NCBI RefSeq assembly: GCF_000378105.1
Contig: NZ_KB899256.1
Coordinates: 1 to 64,000 of the forward strand
Source of the DNA: Rubritalea marina DSM 17716
GTDB lineage: Bacteria > Verrucomicrobiota > Verrucomicrobiia > Verrucomicrobiales > Akkermansiaceae
DNA: 64,000 nt
Reading direction: 5' to 3'
The notes beneath the pieces were generated by a model, which was given only the letters and a program-made list of their open reading frames with translations, was not told the origin of the DNA and ran no database searches. Shown here one piece after another: positions 26,792 to 35,485 of the stretch; position 1 is the stretch's first letter; every line of letters starts with the position of its first letter. Position numbers and translations under genes: made by a program.

Positions 26792-28465
26792 CTAGCGTGG
26801 GAGTGGGAAGGCGCGGTTGAAGGCGTAGACTTCCTCGCGGATGGCGTGGAGCTTGGCTTCATCGTCGCGGTTCTCGATCGCTGCATGGATAAAGTCAGCC
26901 ACCTGCACAGCGTGTGCTTCTTTCATGCCGCGCGATGTCACTGCTGGAGTACCGATGCGGATACCGGATGGCTTGAATGGGCCAGCGGTGTCGAAAGGAA
27001 TCGAGTTCTTGTTCACGGTGATACCAGCCTCATCGAGGGCGGTGGAGACGATGGAACCGTCGATCCCCATTGGACGGAAGTCCACAAGGAGAAGGTGGTT
27101 GTCAGTGCCGCCGGAAACGATGCGGTAGCCGTGCTCCGCAAGGCGTGCTGCAATGGCTTGCGCGTTCTTCACCACCTGCGCTGAGTATTCCTTGAAGCCA
27201 GGTTTGAGTGCTTCACCGAAGCACACTGCCTTGGCTGCGATCACGTGCATGAGCGGCCCCCCCTGGATTCCTGGGAACACCGTGGAGTCGATCTTCTTCG
27301 CATGTTCTTCCTTACAAAGAATGACACCACCGCGTGGGCCACGGAGTGACTTGTGCGTGGTAGAAGTGACGAAGTCTGCGTGAGGCACTGGGTTCGGGTG
27401 AACGCCCGCGGCCACGAGACCAGCGATGTGCGCCATGTCCACAAAGAGGTAAGCACCCACCTTCTTAGCAATCTGCCCCATGCGTTCGAAATCGATCGTA
27501 CGTGGGTAAGCTGAAGCACCCGTGGTGATGAGCGCTGGTTGGAATTCTACCGCAGCAGCTTCGAGCGCATCGTAGTCGATTCTCTCGTCTTCTTCGCTCA
27601 CTCCGTAGTGCTGAACATCATAGAACTTCCCAGAGAAGTTTGCCTTGTGGCCGTGTGTGAGGTGACCACCGTGCGCGAGATCCATGGTGAGGATCTTGTC
27701 GCCTGGCTTGAGCACTGAGAAGTACACCGCAGTGTTCGCCTGTGATCCAGAGTGCGGCTGCACGTTCGCGTGGTCAGCACCAAAGAGTTCCTTGAGTCGG
27801 TCGATCGCGATCTGCTCGATCACGTCCACGTGCTCACAACCACCGTACCAACGGCGGCCTGGGTAGCCCTCGGCGTACTTGTTGGTGAGGAGGGAACCCT
27901 GGGCTTCCTGAACCGCGCGGGATGTAAAGTTTTCTGAAGCAATAAGCTCGATGTTGTTGCGCTGGCGCAGTGTCTCTTCCTGCATTGCCTCGAAGACAGC
28001 TGGATCAGAAACAGCAATCGCGCTACCGGAGGCCTTGGTGATGCGGCGCTCGTGGCGACCACCTGCGAAGGCCTCGCTGAGGAATGTGTCTACCATGGCG
28101 AGCGCAGTCGCTTCGTCCACGTGCTTTTGACCGATGCAAAGGATGTTGGCGTTGTTGTGCTCGCGGGCTACCTGTGTGTCTTCTACAGACTGCACATTCG
28201 CAGCGCGCACACCAATGAAGCGATTCGCTGCCATGCTCACACCCACACCTGAAGTGCAGACCAAGATACCAAACTCAAATTGGCCCTGGCTCACTTCTAC
28301 CGCCACGTCGTTGGCGAAGTCTGCGTAGTCCACAGAATCCTTGGAGTCTGTGCCGTAGTCCTTGAGCTCGAAACCCTTAGCGGTGAGGTGACGCACGATC
28401 GCGTCTTTGTGCTCTACTCCGCCGTGGTCGGCGCCTACTGCAATTCGGATGCTGGAATCACTCAT
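26792..28465 (-). CDS. rpiB-glyA: Fused ribose-5-phosphate isomerase B / serine hydroxymethyltransferase
   Basis: One 557-residue frame holds two enzymes. Residues 1-150 are Rpi[10 protein letters not shown], the active-site [13 protein letters not shown] and [15 protein letters not shown]. It interconverts ribose and ribulose 5-phosphate. Residues 155-557 are a complete Gly[41 protein letters not shown], the PLP-lysine motif [15 protein letters not shown], and [16 protein letters not shown]. It makes glycine and methylene-tetrahydrofolate from serine. The joint at about 150-160 has no stop or frameshift. rpiB and glyA are neighbours in many bacteria, so gene fusion is plausible. It is divergent from nothing obvious; a repeat lies upstream. 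Confidence 0.95.
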   Translation of the reverse strand: MSDSSIRIAVGADHGGVEHKDAIVRHLTAKGFELKDYGTDSKDSVDYADFANDVAVEVSQGQFEFGILVCTSGVGVSMAANRFIGVRAANVQSVEDTQVAREHNNANILCIGQKHVDEATALAMVDTFLSEAFAGGRHERRITKASGSAIAVSDPAVFEAMQEETLRQRNNIELIASENFTSRAVQEAQGSLLTNKYAEGYPGRRWYGGCEHVDVIEQIAIDRLKELFGADHANVQPHSGSQANTAVYFSVLKPGDKILTMDLAHGGHLTHGHKANFSGKFYDVQHYGVSEEDERIDYDALEAAAVEFQPALITTGASAYPRTIDFERMGQIAKKVGAYLFVDMAHIAGLVAAGVHPNPVPHADFVTSTTHKSLRGPRGGVILCKEEHAKKIDSTVFPGIQGGPLMHVIAAKAVCFGEALKPGFKEYSAQVVKNAQAIAARLAEHGYRIVSGGTDNHLLLVDFRPMGIDGSIVSTALDEAGITVNKNSIPFDTAGPFKPSGIRIGTPAVTSRGMKEAHAVQVADFIHAAIENRDDEAKLHAIREEVYAFNRAFPLPR

Positions 28466-28597
28466 AAAATTATCTCTGTGGAATTAAGAAATTGGTGTTG
28501 AGTGACTTTCCTTATGTTCGCAAAAAACGCAACCGTAGAATGCAATCTGTGGTGCTTTTTTTGAAACCAAACACAGTCGATCTGGCTAAATGCTTCG

Positions 28598-28935
28598 GTA
28601 GGGATGGCTTTCCCTCGACCCCAGCCGAGCTGCCCATTGGGCAGAAGCCGTCCAGTAGTGCACCGATCGAGAAAACCCAGGATTCCTTTCGCTAAAGGCG
28701 AAAACCATATCAGCCTAGGGTCAGGGCGGCAAAGCCGCATGCAACCCTAGGTTCGACAAACAAACAACGTAGGCTGTAGGCCTACAACATATTGGTCATA
28801 CCTTGGGTGCTAAGAATTGCTGAATTCACGACGCAACGGCAGTTCGCGCTCCCAAAAGATACGCACCCAAGCCAGCTGGGCGGTTCCAGTCGCCGCTAAA
28901 GCTATGACGGACACGGTTGGAAAACCATCCCTGCC
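28598..28935. repeat. MITE-like repeat, copy A (338 bp)
   Basis: The left end TAGGGATGGCTTTCC (28599-28613) is the inverted match of the right end GGAAAACCATCCCTGCC (28919-28935). The interior matches 56242-56422 in several blocks: CCTCGACCC with GCCGAGCTGC, AGAAGCCG...CCAG...GTGCAC...GATC, and GGGTGCTAAGAA...CTGAAT...CAC. This copy carries about 150 extra bases in the middle. No open frame spans it. It fills most of the 500-bp gap before rpiB-glyA; the gap outside it shows nothing. Confidence 0.7.
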
Positions 28936-28986
28936 CGACTTCACGTTCGCCCGTGATCTAAGCTTGTGCCTCAATCGGATTCTAAA

Positions 28987-29484
28987 CTAATCATCAACTA
29001 ATGAGCTATGGATCTGCTTACGCTTAAAAAACTCTCTTCCAGCAATTTCTGAAATCGAATCACAGAGAGACACAGAGTATGTATCATTATTCTCAAAACG
29101 CATGACGGCATATGGGTAATCTTCCACCAAAGGGAGATCTGAAGTTATTCTTATAACAACCTGCGCCTCAGACTCACCCACTACTTCAAAAGTGAATTCT
29201 TGAGAATATGCCTCCATCTCCAAGGATTCAGCATCCAGCACATCCATTGTGAATGCTTGCTGATCTAGCATCCCTGTTCCATCAGGATTGTAGGTAATAG
29301 AAGCATTGCCGAACAACGACTTCAAGGTCACTCGTTGTTTAGCAGAGAGATTGGTACGTTCTTCGAGATAAGTCCAAGTACGCTCACCATCAGACTCCCA
29401 AGTCCCATAAATTTTCGAGTGTTGTTCCTCACATGAAATTAAGCACACTGCGAATATCGATATAGTAGTCAATCGTCCTATCAT
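28987..29484 (-). CDS. Putative lipoprotein, hypothetical
   Basis: A 165-residue protein from the ATG at 29484 (29505 also possible). It has an N-terminal lipoprotein signal with FAVCLISCEE, the cysteine following an LIS lipobox. The rest is a soluble domain beginning IYGTWESDGERTWTYLEE and containing ASITYNPDGTGMLD, a pattern seen in lipocalin-like exported proteins of unknown function. It lies downstream of a DUF2007 gene with a 27-bp gap. Confidence 0.65.
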   Translation of the reverse strand: MIGRLTTISIFAVCLISCEEQHSKIYGTWESDGERTWTYLEERTNLSAKQRVTLKSLFGNASITYNPDGTGMLDQQAFTMDVLDAESLEMEAYSQEFTFEVVGESEAQVVIRITSDLPLVEDYPYAVMRFENNDTYSVSLCDSISEIAGREFFKRKQIHSSLVDD

Positions 29485-29511
29485 AATGCTCTCAAATCTG
29501 GTCATCCGCCC

Positions 29512-29820
29512 TCACACCAAATCCCCACCGCAGCTCCAGCAGACGGCTAGGGTGCCAGGGCTTAGTTCGCCGCATGTGGGGCAGGTCAATTCCTCGTTAG
29601 GGTCTGCGCTGGGAGCTTCAAGGTAAGCGCGGATCAAGTCGACTCCACGCTCGACCTCAGCCTCCTCTAGAATACACAAGGCAGGCGTCACCTCTGGAAT
29701 CGGGATGGTTGTGCTTGAGGCATGCTCGTTGCGCAGGTAGGTGCTAATCCCCTCAGCCTCCAGCAGGCTCTGCAAATGGCCAATTGTTGCGCTGTCTCGG
29801 TCTCGATACACTTCTATCAT
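29512..29820 (-). CDS. DUF2007 protein with C-terminal zinc ribbon
   Basis: A 102-residue protein. The N-terminal part (MIEVYRDRDSATIGHLQSLL then EAEGISTYLRNE) fits DUF2007, a GlnB-like signal-transducing fold of unknown role. The C-terminus has CPTCGELSPGTLAVCWSCGG, a four-cysteine zinc ribbon. Same strand as the putative lipoprotein, and 130 bp from the NUDIX gene end. Confidence 0.8.
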   Translation of the reverse strand: MIEVYRDRDSATIGHLQSLLEAEGISTYLRNEHASSTTIPIPEVTPALCILEEAEVERGVDLIRAYLEAPSADPNEELTCPTCGELSPGTLAVCWSCGGDLV

Positions 29821-29951
29821 GGCTCTTTAATGCTTGCCTAAAACACTAACAAACAAAGGCGTCCTTTAGGAAGATTATTCGAGTGAATGGAATCAACAAC
29901 CCATTCCTCGATCAGCCGGCGCACATGGCCACCGCCTCGATGAATTGCACT

Positions 29952-30497
29952 TCAAGAGACACCCAACAAACCAAGGACCCCCGCTTGGTACATGCTCGCG
30001 TGGATTTTAAAGTCGATGGCGTGGCCTGCAGCTTGTTGATCGGCGAGGAATTGGTTGAGCTCTGCGACTGGCACGACGTGCACTTGGATGTCTTCGCCAT
30101 CGACTCCGCCACCTGCGTGCTCGCGTACGATTCCCGTAGCCGCGAACATATGCGTCACCTCCGGCGTCATGCCGGCTGAGGTTGGCGAGGCGATCAGCTC
30201 GATCATCTTACCCGCGCGAAATCCAGTTTCCTCCAATAATTCACGCGCGGCGCAATCGGCCACAGTCTCACCTTCAAATTCTGGTTCATCGCCCACCAAT
30301 CCAGCGGGCACCTCGATCACACGGCACTGCATCGGCACGCGAAATTGTTCCACCAGCACCACCTCACCTGCATCGGTTAGCGGCAAGATCGTGGCACACA
30401 CTGCCGCTTGTGGGCGCAGGGCAAACTCCCAATTCCCCCGGCGATACAAGCCCAAGTACTTCCCCTCATGCAACACCTCCACATCATCATTCGTCAT
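29952..30497 (-). CDS. NUDIX hydrolase, ADP-ribose pyrophosphatase type
   Basis: A 181-residue protein. The NUDIX box is visible as GETVADCAARELLEETGF with the catalytic REL-x-EE-x-G core; its leading part is two residues longer than the canonical spacing. Upstream VVLVEQFRVPMQCRVIEVPA is typical of the ADP-ribose/ADP-sugar subgroup (NudF-like), as is SPTSAGMTPEVTHMF. Probably hydrolyses ADP-ribose. Confidence 0.88.
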   Translation of the reverse strand: MTNDDVEVLHEGKYLGLYRRGNWEFALRPQAAVCATILPLTDAGEVVLVEQFRVPMQCRVIEVPAGLVGDEPEFEGETVADCAARELLEETGFRAGKMIELIASPTSAGMTPEVTHMFAATGIVREHAGGGVDGEDIQVHVVPVAELNQFLADQQAAGHAIDFKIHASMYQAGVLGLLGVS

Positions 30498-30582
30498 GGC
30501 TTACGAACTAACACAATGAGAGCGACCACAGCAAGCCGTGATCCCCGAAGACATCATCAGACCAGTCGGGAGAGCGCAGCTT

Positions 30583-31734
30583 TCAACGACTCGTCTTGCG
30601 CAGCTCGCCCGGCGGCTTTCCGGTCATGCGCTTCACAAAGTTCGACAAGCCCACAGGGTCCGAAAACCCTGCCTGCTGAGCGATAGTCTCTAAGCGGGCC
30701 GACGGGTCCTGAAGTAAATCAACAATCGCCTCAACCTTGCGCTCGCGCATCACCACAGCCGGGCTACTCTGAGAGCACTTCACGAAGGCGCGCTCCAAGC
30801 CACGGCGAGAAACACCACAAAACTTCGCCAGTGCCTCCACACTAGTATTCGACAGCGGCCTAGCCTCGATGTAATCCATCGCTTTTTGGTAGACCAACGC
30901 GTACCTATCCTTACGGTGGCTCGACTCACGGCTGACAATGTTCGCCGGTGTCCGATGGATTTCCATGGAATCACTGTAGACACCCAAGCTCTTCCCAAGG
31001 TCAACCACGGCAGCCCTACCGAGCTCCGCCACCTTGAGGTCAATGCTGGTCAGGGTTGGGCTCGACGATTCGCAAAGCAAGCGATCGTTATCCACACCGA
31101 TCACGGCGACTTCGTCAGGCGCAGACAAACCGAGAATCTCGCAGGCATGCAGCACATCCAGAGCAGCTTCATCATTGCAGGCCAAGACCCCACAGGGTTT
31201 CGGCAGCGCCTCGAGCCAATCCGCTATCTGCTCCACCGCTTTCCAGTTTGCCCTGGCTTCAAGCGATAGAGTGAGCGTCTCATTACTGACACCCAGCGAG
31301 GTCGCATAAGAATGAAATACCTTGCGGCGCGCTTCCGACCACATCACCCCGCCCCAGTGCACAAACCCCCAGTACCCTAGATTAAGATAAGAGAATTCCT
31401 CGCCAGCCAAACGGCCAATTTCAAAGTCATCCGGGATTGGGCCATTCAAATATGCCGCCGAATCAGCATCCTCGGCCGATCGAATAAACACAGACGGGAT
31501 CTCCATCGCCGCAATCGCCTCGGCCACCGGCTGGCTCAGCCCACGAGACAAAACCCCATCAATCTTTCTCAATTGGATATAATTCTCTAATTCCTCAATG
31601 CTGAACTGGGTTGGCAAAAACCAAAAATTCCACTTCACCGACTCCGAACGCATGGAAAAAAAACCGCGTAGCAACTCACGTGAGTAAAAACTCTCACGGT
31701 CTCCTAAAAATAGAACATTTAATTTTTTCTGCAT
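30583..31734 (-). CDS. XylR-type transcriptional regulator (sugar-binding domain plus AraC HTH)
   Basis: A 383-residue protein from the ATG at 31734. An N-terminal LacI/periplasmic-binding-like domain (NVLFLGDRESFYSRELLRGF, DGVLSRG, VLACNDEAALDVLHACEILG followed by EVAVIGVDND) is joined to an AraC-type double HTH (ALAKFCGVSRRGLERAFVKC and LETIAQQAGFSDPVGLSNFV). This is the layout of E. coli XylR. It diverges from the dehydrogenase/uronate genes at 31816, and so is their likely activator or repressor. The nonamer TGTCGCAAT occurs upstream of both 31816 (31743-31751) and 32898 (32826-32834), a possible operator half-site. Confidence 0.9.
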   Translation of the reverse strand: MQKKLNVLFLGDRESFYSRELLRGFFSMRSESVKWNFWFLPTQFSIEELENYIQLRKIDGVLSRGLSQPVAEAIAAMEIPSVFIRSAEDADSAAYLNGPIPDDFEIGRLAGEEFSYLNLGYWGFVHWGGVMWSEARRKVFHSYATSLGVSNETLTLSLEARANWKAVEQIADWLEALPKPCGVLACNDEAALDVLHACEILGLSAPDEVAVIGVDNDRLLCESSSPTLTSIDLKVAELGRAAVVDLGKSLGVYSDSMEIHRTPANIVSRESSHRKDRYALVYQKAMDYIEARPLSNTSVEALAKFCGVSRRGLERAFVKCSQSSPAVVMRERKVEAIVDLLQDPSARLETIAQQAGFSDPVGLSNFVKRMTGKPPGELRKTSR

Positions 31735-31815
31735 GACCACTATGTCGCAATAAATACATTCAATATTGTGTCTCCATGGCCTATTCCTTATAGCTACCGA
31801 CACTAATCTACCACC

Positions 31816-32802
31816 ATGTCAGTCATCCTAGTAGCAGAAAACATTTTCGCCAAAGGCCAAAGTACCTTCGAGGCACTCAACCAAGAGAGCTCATATTCCT
31901 TTGTCCCAGTAAAGCAAGATGAGCACACCGTATCTGACGCAATTCGTAAACACCAGTCAAAAGCTTTCATCGCCGGCACCCATCCCTACACCAGCTCACT
32001 CTACCAAGCACTCCCCCATGGCGGCATCATTTCACGCTTTGGCGTCGGCCACGACAGCATTGATAAAGAGCTCGCCAGCCAACGCGGGCTCTACGTCACC
32101 AACACCCCCGGGGTGCTCGACAATGCCGTGGCCGAGCACGCATGCTGGATGATGGGCAATCTCGCACGCCACATCCACCTCGCCCACCACAACACCGTGG
32201 CGGGCAGCTGGAACGCAGCCACAGGCATCGAACTCCAGGGCCGCAAAGCCACCATCCTCGGCTTCGGACGCATCGGCCAATCCCTCTGCCGCAAGCTCAG
32301 CTTCGGCTTCGACATGCATGTCACCGGAGTCGGGACGCGCCCAGCATCTGAATATGCACACCTGCAGGAAACCACTGGATACCGCCACTACACCACCGAC
32401 CGGGACGCCGCCATCTCCGACGCCGATTTTGTCATCTTACTGATGGCATCCACCCCAGCCACGCGCCACCTTGCCGATGCCTCATTCTTCGAAAAAATGC
32501 CCAACCACGCCTGTCTCATCAACTCCGCGCGCGGCGCCGTGGTCAACGAGCTCGACCTCTATGAGGCGCTCCACAGCGGCCACATCGCAGCTGCCGGCTT
32601 GGACGTGTTTGAAGATGAACCCTACCGCGCTCAAGATCCTAACAAAGATCTAAGAACGCTGCCCAACATCCTACTCACACCACACATCGGCGCCAACACC
32701 AGCGAGTCAAACAGCGCCATGGCCGCCGCAGCAGCACAGAATGTCTTCACCATTCTGGAGCAAGGCGCACCAGCGTGCCGCAACATTGTGAACCCCAAAT
32801 AG
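31816..32802 (+). CDS. D-2-hydroxyacid dehydrogenase (paralogue 1)
   Basis: A 328-residue NAD-dependent enzyme of the phosphoglycerate dehydrogenase family. The Rossmann motif is ILGFGRIGQ, the active-site Arg is in LINSARGAVVNELD, the Glu in LDVFEDEPY and the His in LLTPHIGANT. Substrate is not predictable from sequence; the context suggests a sugar acid such as a 2-keto or 2-hydroxy aldonate. Closely similar to the next gene throughout, for example GRYGVGHDSIDK versus SRFGVGHDSIDK. Confidence 0.88.
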   Translation: MSVILVAENIFAKGQSTFEALNQESSYSFVPVKQDEHTVSDAIRKHQSKAFIAGTHPYTSSLYQALPHGGIISRFGVGHDSIDKELASQRGLYVTNTPGVLDNAVAEHACWMMGNLARHIHLAHHNTVAGSWNAATGIELQGRKATILGFGRIGQSLCRKLSFGFDMHVTGVGTRPASEYAHLQETTGYRHYTTDRDAAISDADFVILLMASTPATRHLADASFFEKMPNHACLINSARGAVVNELDLYEALHSGHIAAAGLDVFEDEPYRAQDPNKDLRTLPNILLTPHIGANTSESNSAMAAAAAQNVFTILEQGAPACRNIVNPK

Positions 32803-32837
32803 ATTGAAGCGATTCAGCATAAAACTGTCGCAATGTG

Positions 32838-32843
32838 TATAAT
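32838..32843 (+). promoter_or_regulatory. Candidate internal promoter -10 box
   Basis: A perfect TATAAT lies 55 bp before the second dehydrogenase start, in the 95-bp gap. No good -35 is placed at 17 bp, but the nonamer TGTCGCAAT at 32826-32834 also occurs upstream of the first dehydrogenase, so an activator-dependent promoter is possible. Confidence 0.35.
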
Positions 32844-32897
32844 CACCATCCGCCTCTTACCATTGTCTCACCTACCCCAACACGCCACACTTCGACC

Positions 32898-33881
32898 ATG
32901 AGCACCATTTACGTCTCCAGCATTTCCTACCACAAAGCGCAGTCCACCTTCGAGCAGCTCAACGCAGAAACGGAATACACCTTCGAGCCGGTCAACGAAC
33001 AAGAAGCACCACTCGCAAAACAGATCCAAGAGAACGACGTCAAAGCCTTCATCGCTGATATCTACCCATACACCGGAGCTCTCTACTCAGCCCTGCCACG
33101 CGGTGGCATCATCGCCCGCTATGGCGTGGGTCACGACAGCATCGACAAAAATCTAGCCACCCAGCACGGCCTCTATGTCGCCAACACACCTGGAGTGCTA
33201 GACAACGCGGTCGCCGAGCACGCCTGCTGGATGATGGGCGCCATTTCCCGCCACCTACATACCTCCCACCGCACCACCATCGCCAATCAATGGCTCCCTC
33301 AGGCAGGTGTGGAACTGCGCGGCCGCAAGGTCGCCATTCTAGGCTTCGGACGCATCGGCCAGAACCTCTGCCAGAAGCTTAGCTTCGGCTTTGGCATGGA
33401 CATCATCGGCGTCGATATCCAACCAGAAGAAAACTTTACCGATCTCAAAGAATCGGTGGGCTTCAGCCGCTACACCACCGATCGTGACGCCGCCCTCGCG
33501 GATGCAGACTACGTTGTACTGTTGATGGCAGTCGTGCCAGCCACCAAGCACATCGCCAATGCCGAGATGTTTGCCAAAATGAAAGACAGCGCTATTCTCA
33601 TCAACTCAGCACGCGGCGCACTCGTTGATGAAAATGCCCTCTACGATGCACTCAGTAATGGCGACATCGCCGGTGCCTGCCTCGACGTCTTCGAGGTAGA
33701 ACCCTATCAGCCACAAGCCGCAGCCAAAGACCTGCGCGTGCTCCACAACGTGCTACTCACCCCACACGTCGGCTCAAACACAGCTGAATCCAACGCAGCG
33801 ATGGCTAGCACCGCCGCCCAGAATATCATCACCATCCTCGAACAAGGCCCAGCCGCCTGCCCGAATCTGGTAAACCAATAA
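32898..33881 (+). CDS. D-2-hydroxyacid dehydrogenase (paralogue 2)
   Basis: A 327-residue protein. It has the same motifs as its upstream neighbour: ILGFGRIGQNLCQKLSFGF, LINSARGALVDE, LDVFEVEPY and LLTPHVGSNT. The similarity over the whole length points to a tandem duplication with later divergence. The ATG at 32898 matches the start of paralogue 1; an upstream start at 32835 adds unrelated residues. Next is gluconate kinase after 36 bp. Confidence 0.88.
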   Translation: MSTIYVSSISYHKAQSTFEQLNAETEYTFEPVNEQEAPLAKQIQENDVKAFIADIYPYTGALYSALPRGGIIARYGVGHDSIDKNLATQHGLYVANTPGVLDNAVAEHACWMMGAISRHLHTSHRTTIANQWLPQAGVELRGRKVAILGFGRIGQNLCQKLSFGFGMDIIGVDIQPEENFTDLKESVGFSRYTTDRDAALADADYVVLLMAVVPATKHIANAEMFAKMKDSAILINSARGALVDENALYDALSNGDIAGACLDVFEVEPYQPQAAAKDLRVLHNVLLTPHVGSNTAESNAAMASTAAQNIITILEQGPAACPNLVNQ

Positions 33882-33917
33882 CAAGTCGCCTCCCCCCCAG
33901 CAGCAGCACCTTTCATC

Positions 33918-34409
33918 ATGCACAAACACCTCATCATCATGGGCGTATCCGGATGTGGCAAATCCACCATCGGCAGCCTCCTCGCAGAAGCACTCAATGC
34001 ACGCTTCTATGACGGTGACGATTTCCACCCTCAGTCAAACATTGAGAAAATGGCTGCCGGCACCCCCCTTACCGACCTAGACCGCCAACCATGGTTAGAA
34101 CAGGTCGCCGCACTCATCCGCGACACTCCAAGCTCTAGCGTTACGGCCTGTTCAGCCTTAAAAAAACAATACCGTGACATCTTGCGCCGTGCCGGCAAGG
34201 TGCAATTCATCCACCTTCAAGGGTGTCGTAAAACCTTGCTAGAGAGGATGCAACAGCGCGCAAACTCTAGCAGCCATTTCATGCCTGCTAGCCTCCTCGA
34301 TAGCCAGCTCGCCACGCTAGAAGACCCCAGCGCAGAGCCAGACACACTCAGCGTCTCCATCGAGCCAAGCACCCAAGAAATCATCCACCATGTCCTCAAA
34401 CAGCTCTAA
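33918..34409 (+). CDS. gntK: Gluconokinase
   Basis: A 163-residue P-loop kinase phosphorylating D-gluconate to 6-phosphogluconate. Walker A is GVSGCGKST; YDGDDFHPQSNIEKMAAGTP, LTDLDRQPWL, CSALKKQYRDILR and SHFMPASLLDSQLATLE are all characteristic of GntK. It feeds the Entner-Doudoroff or pentose phosphate route. It lies inside the sugar-acid operon. Confidence 0.93.
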   Translation: MHKHLIIMGVSGCGKSTIGSLLAEALNARFYDGDDFHPQSNIEKMAAGTPLTDLDRQPWLEQVAALIRDTPSSSVTACSALKKQYRDILRRAGKVQFIHLQGCRKTLLERMQQRANSSSHFMPASLLDSQLATLEDPSAEPDTLSVSIEPSTQEIIHHVLKQL

Positions 34410-34416
34410 AGAAACC

Positions 34417-35481
34417 ATGCACGTCGTGTCGGAGGCCGCACACAACGACCTCATCACCGCCGCATTCATCGCCCGTGGATTCAATGAACAAGAAGGCCGG
34501 GCCGCGGCCGAAATTGCAGCAGTCGCCACCACCCACGGCAACCGCACCCACAATGCCCTCAAGGCGCTGCACCTCGATGAATTACTCGGCTCAGCCATCG
34601 GCAATTGCACTCCTGGTGCCGATCTCATTAAATTGCCCAAGCGCTTCGCCGCGGCAGAGGTCTGGGACGGCAATAAGAAACTCGGCCAGCTAGTGGCCAA
34701 AGAGGCGTTCAACCGTGCCATCGAACTCGCTGACGAGTTTGGCATCGGCATGGTTTCTGTCGACAATGCCTGGCACTACCTCTGGGGCAGCGGCTACGCT
34801 ATTGATGCCGCCAAGCGCGGCTACATCGCCTACACCAACTGCACCTCAACCCTCGCGGAGGTCGTACCATTCATGGGCAAATTCCCGACGCTCGGCACCA
34901 ACCCTCACACCTGGGCATTCCCCACCACCGACACCTTAGGATTCCCGATCTGCATCGACTGGGCCACCTCCACGGTATCCATGGGCCGAGTGCAGCAACT
35001 CAAGCGCGAAGGCGGCACCTTGCCACCTGAATCCGCCGTGGACGCCCAGGGCAAGCCCACCACTGACCCCGCAGAAGCGGTCTCGCTTCTCCCATTTGGC
35101 CGCCACAAGGGCTACGGACTTTCCTTGGTGAATGAACTCACCGCCGCCTACATTGGAGGCTCACTTCCCACCATCCGCGGCACCCAATCCTCCGATGCTC
35201 AGGAAAAAACCACCTCGTCATTCTTCTTTCAGATCATCCACCCCGAGGCCGTGAGCGGCGGCGCCTTCGCCAACGGGCGAAGCCAAGACGCCAACGTGCA
35301 GGCAGTCATCGATGACATCCTAGGCCACGGCAATGCGCACTGCTTGCTGCCTGGACAGCTCGAAGCCGAAGCAGCCAAAAAGACCGCGGAAGCCGGAGGC
35401 TTGCTATTCTCCTGCGCCGAACTCGAGGAACTCAATGCTATCGCAGCCGAGCTCAAGCTACCACCACTCACCTCTCTCTAA
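34417..35481 (+). CDS. Malate/L-lactate dehydrogenase family oxidoreductase (Ldh2/YiaK)
   Basis: A 354-residue NAD(P)-dependent dehydrogenase of the Ldh2 fold, unrelated to classical LDH. Motifs: THGNRTHNALKALHLDELLG (usual H-G-[VT]-x-R), GTNPHTWAFP (substrate loop), and LPFGRHKGYGLSLVNELTAA. Members reduce 2-keto acids, including 2,3-diketo-L-gulonate (YiaK) and sulfolactate. In this operon a sugar-derived keto acid is likely. The frame also opens at 34390, overlapping gntK by 20 bp; 34417 fits the family N-terminus better. Confidence 0.87.
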   Translation: MHVVSEAAHNDLITAAFIARGFNEQEGRAAAEIAAVATTHGNRTHNALKALHLDELLGSAIGNCTPGADLIKLPKRFAAAEVWDGNKKLGQLVAKEAFNRAIELADEFGIGMVSVDNAWHYLWGSGYAIDAAKRGYIAYTNCTSTLAEVVPFMGKFPTLGTNPHTWAFPTTDTLGFPICIDWATSTVSMGRVQQLKREGGTLPPESAVDAQGKPTTDPAEAVSLLPFGRHKGYGLSLVNELTAAYIGGSLPTIRGTQSSDAQEKTTSSFFFQIIHPEAVSGGAFANGRSQDANVQAVIDDILGHGNAHCLLPGQLEAEAAKKTAEAGGLLFSCAELEELNAIAAELKLPPLTSL

Positions 35482-35485
35482 GCGT

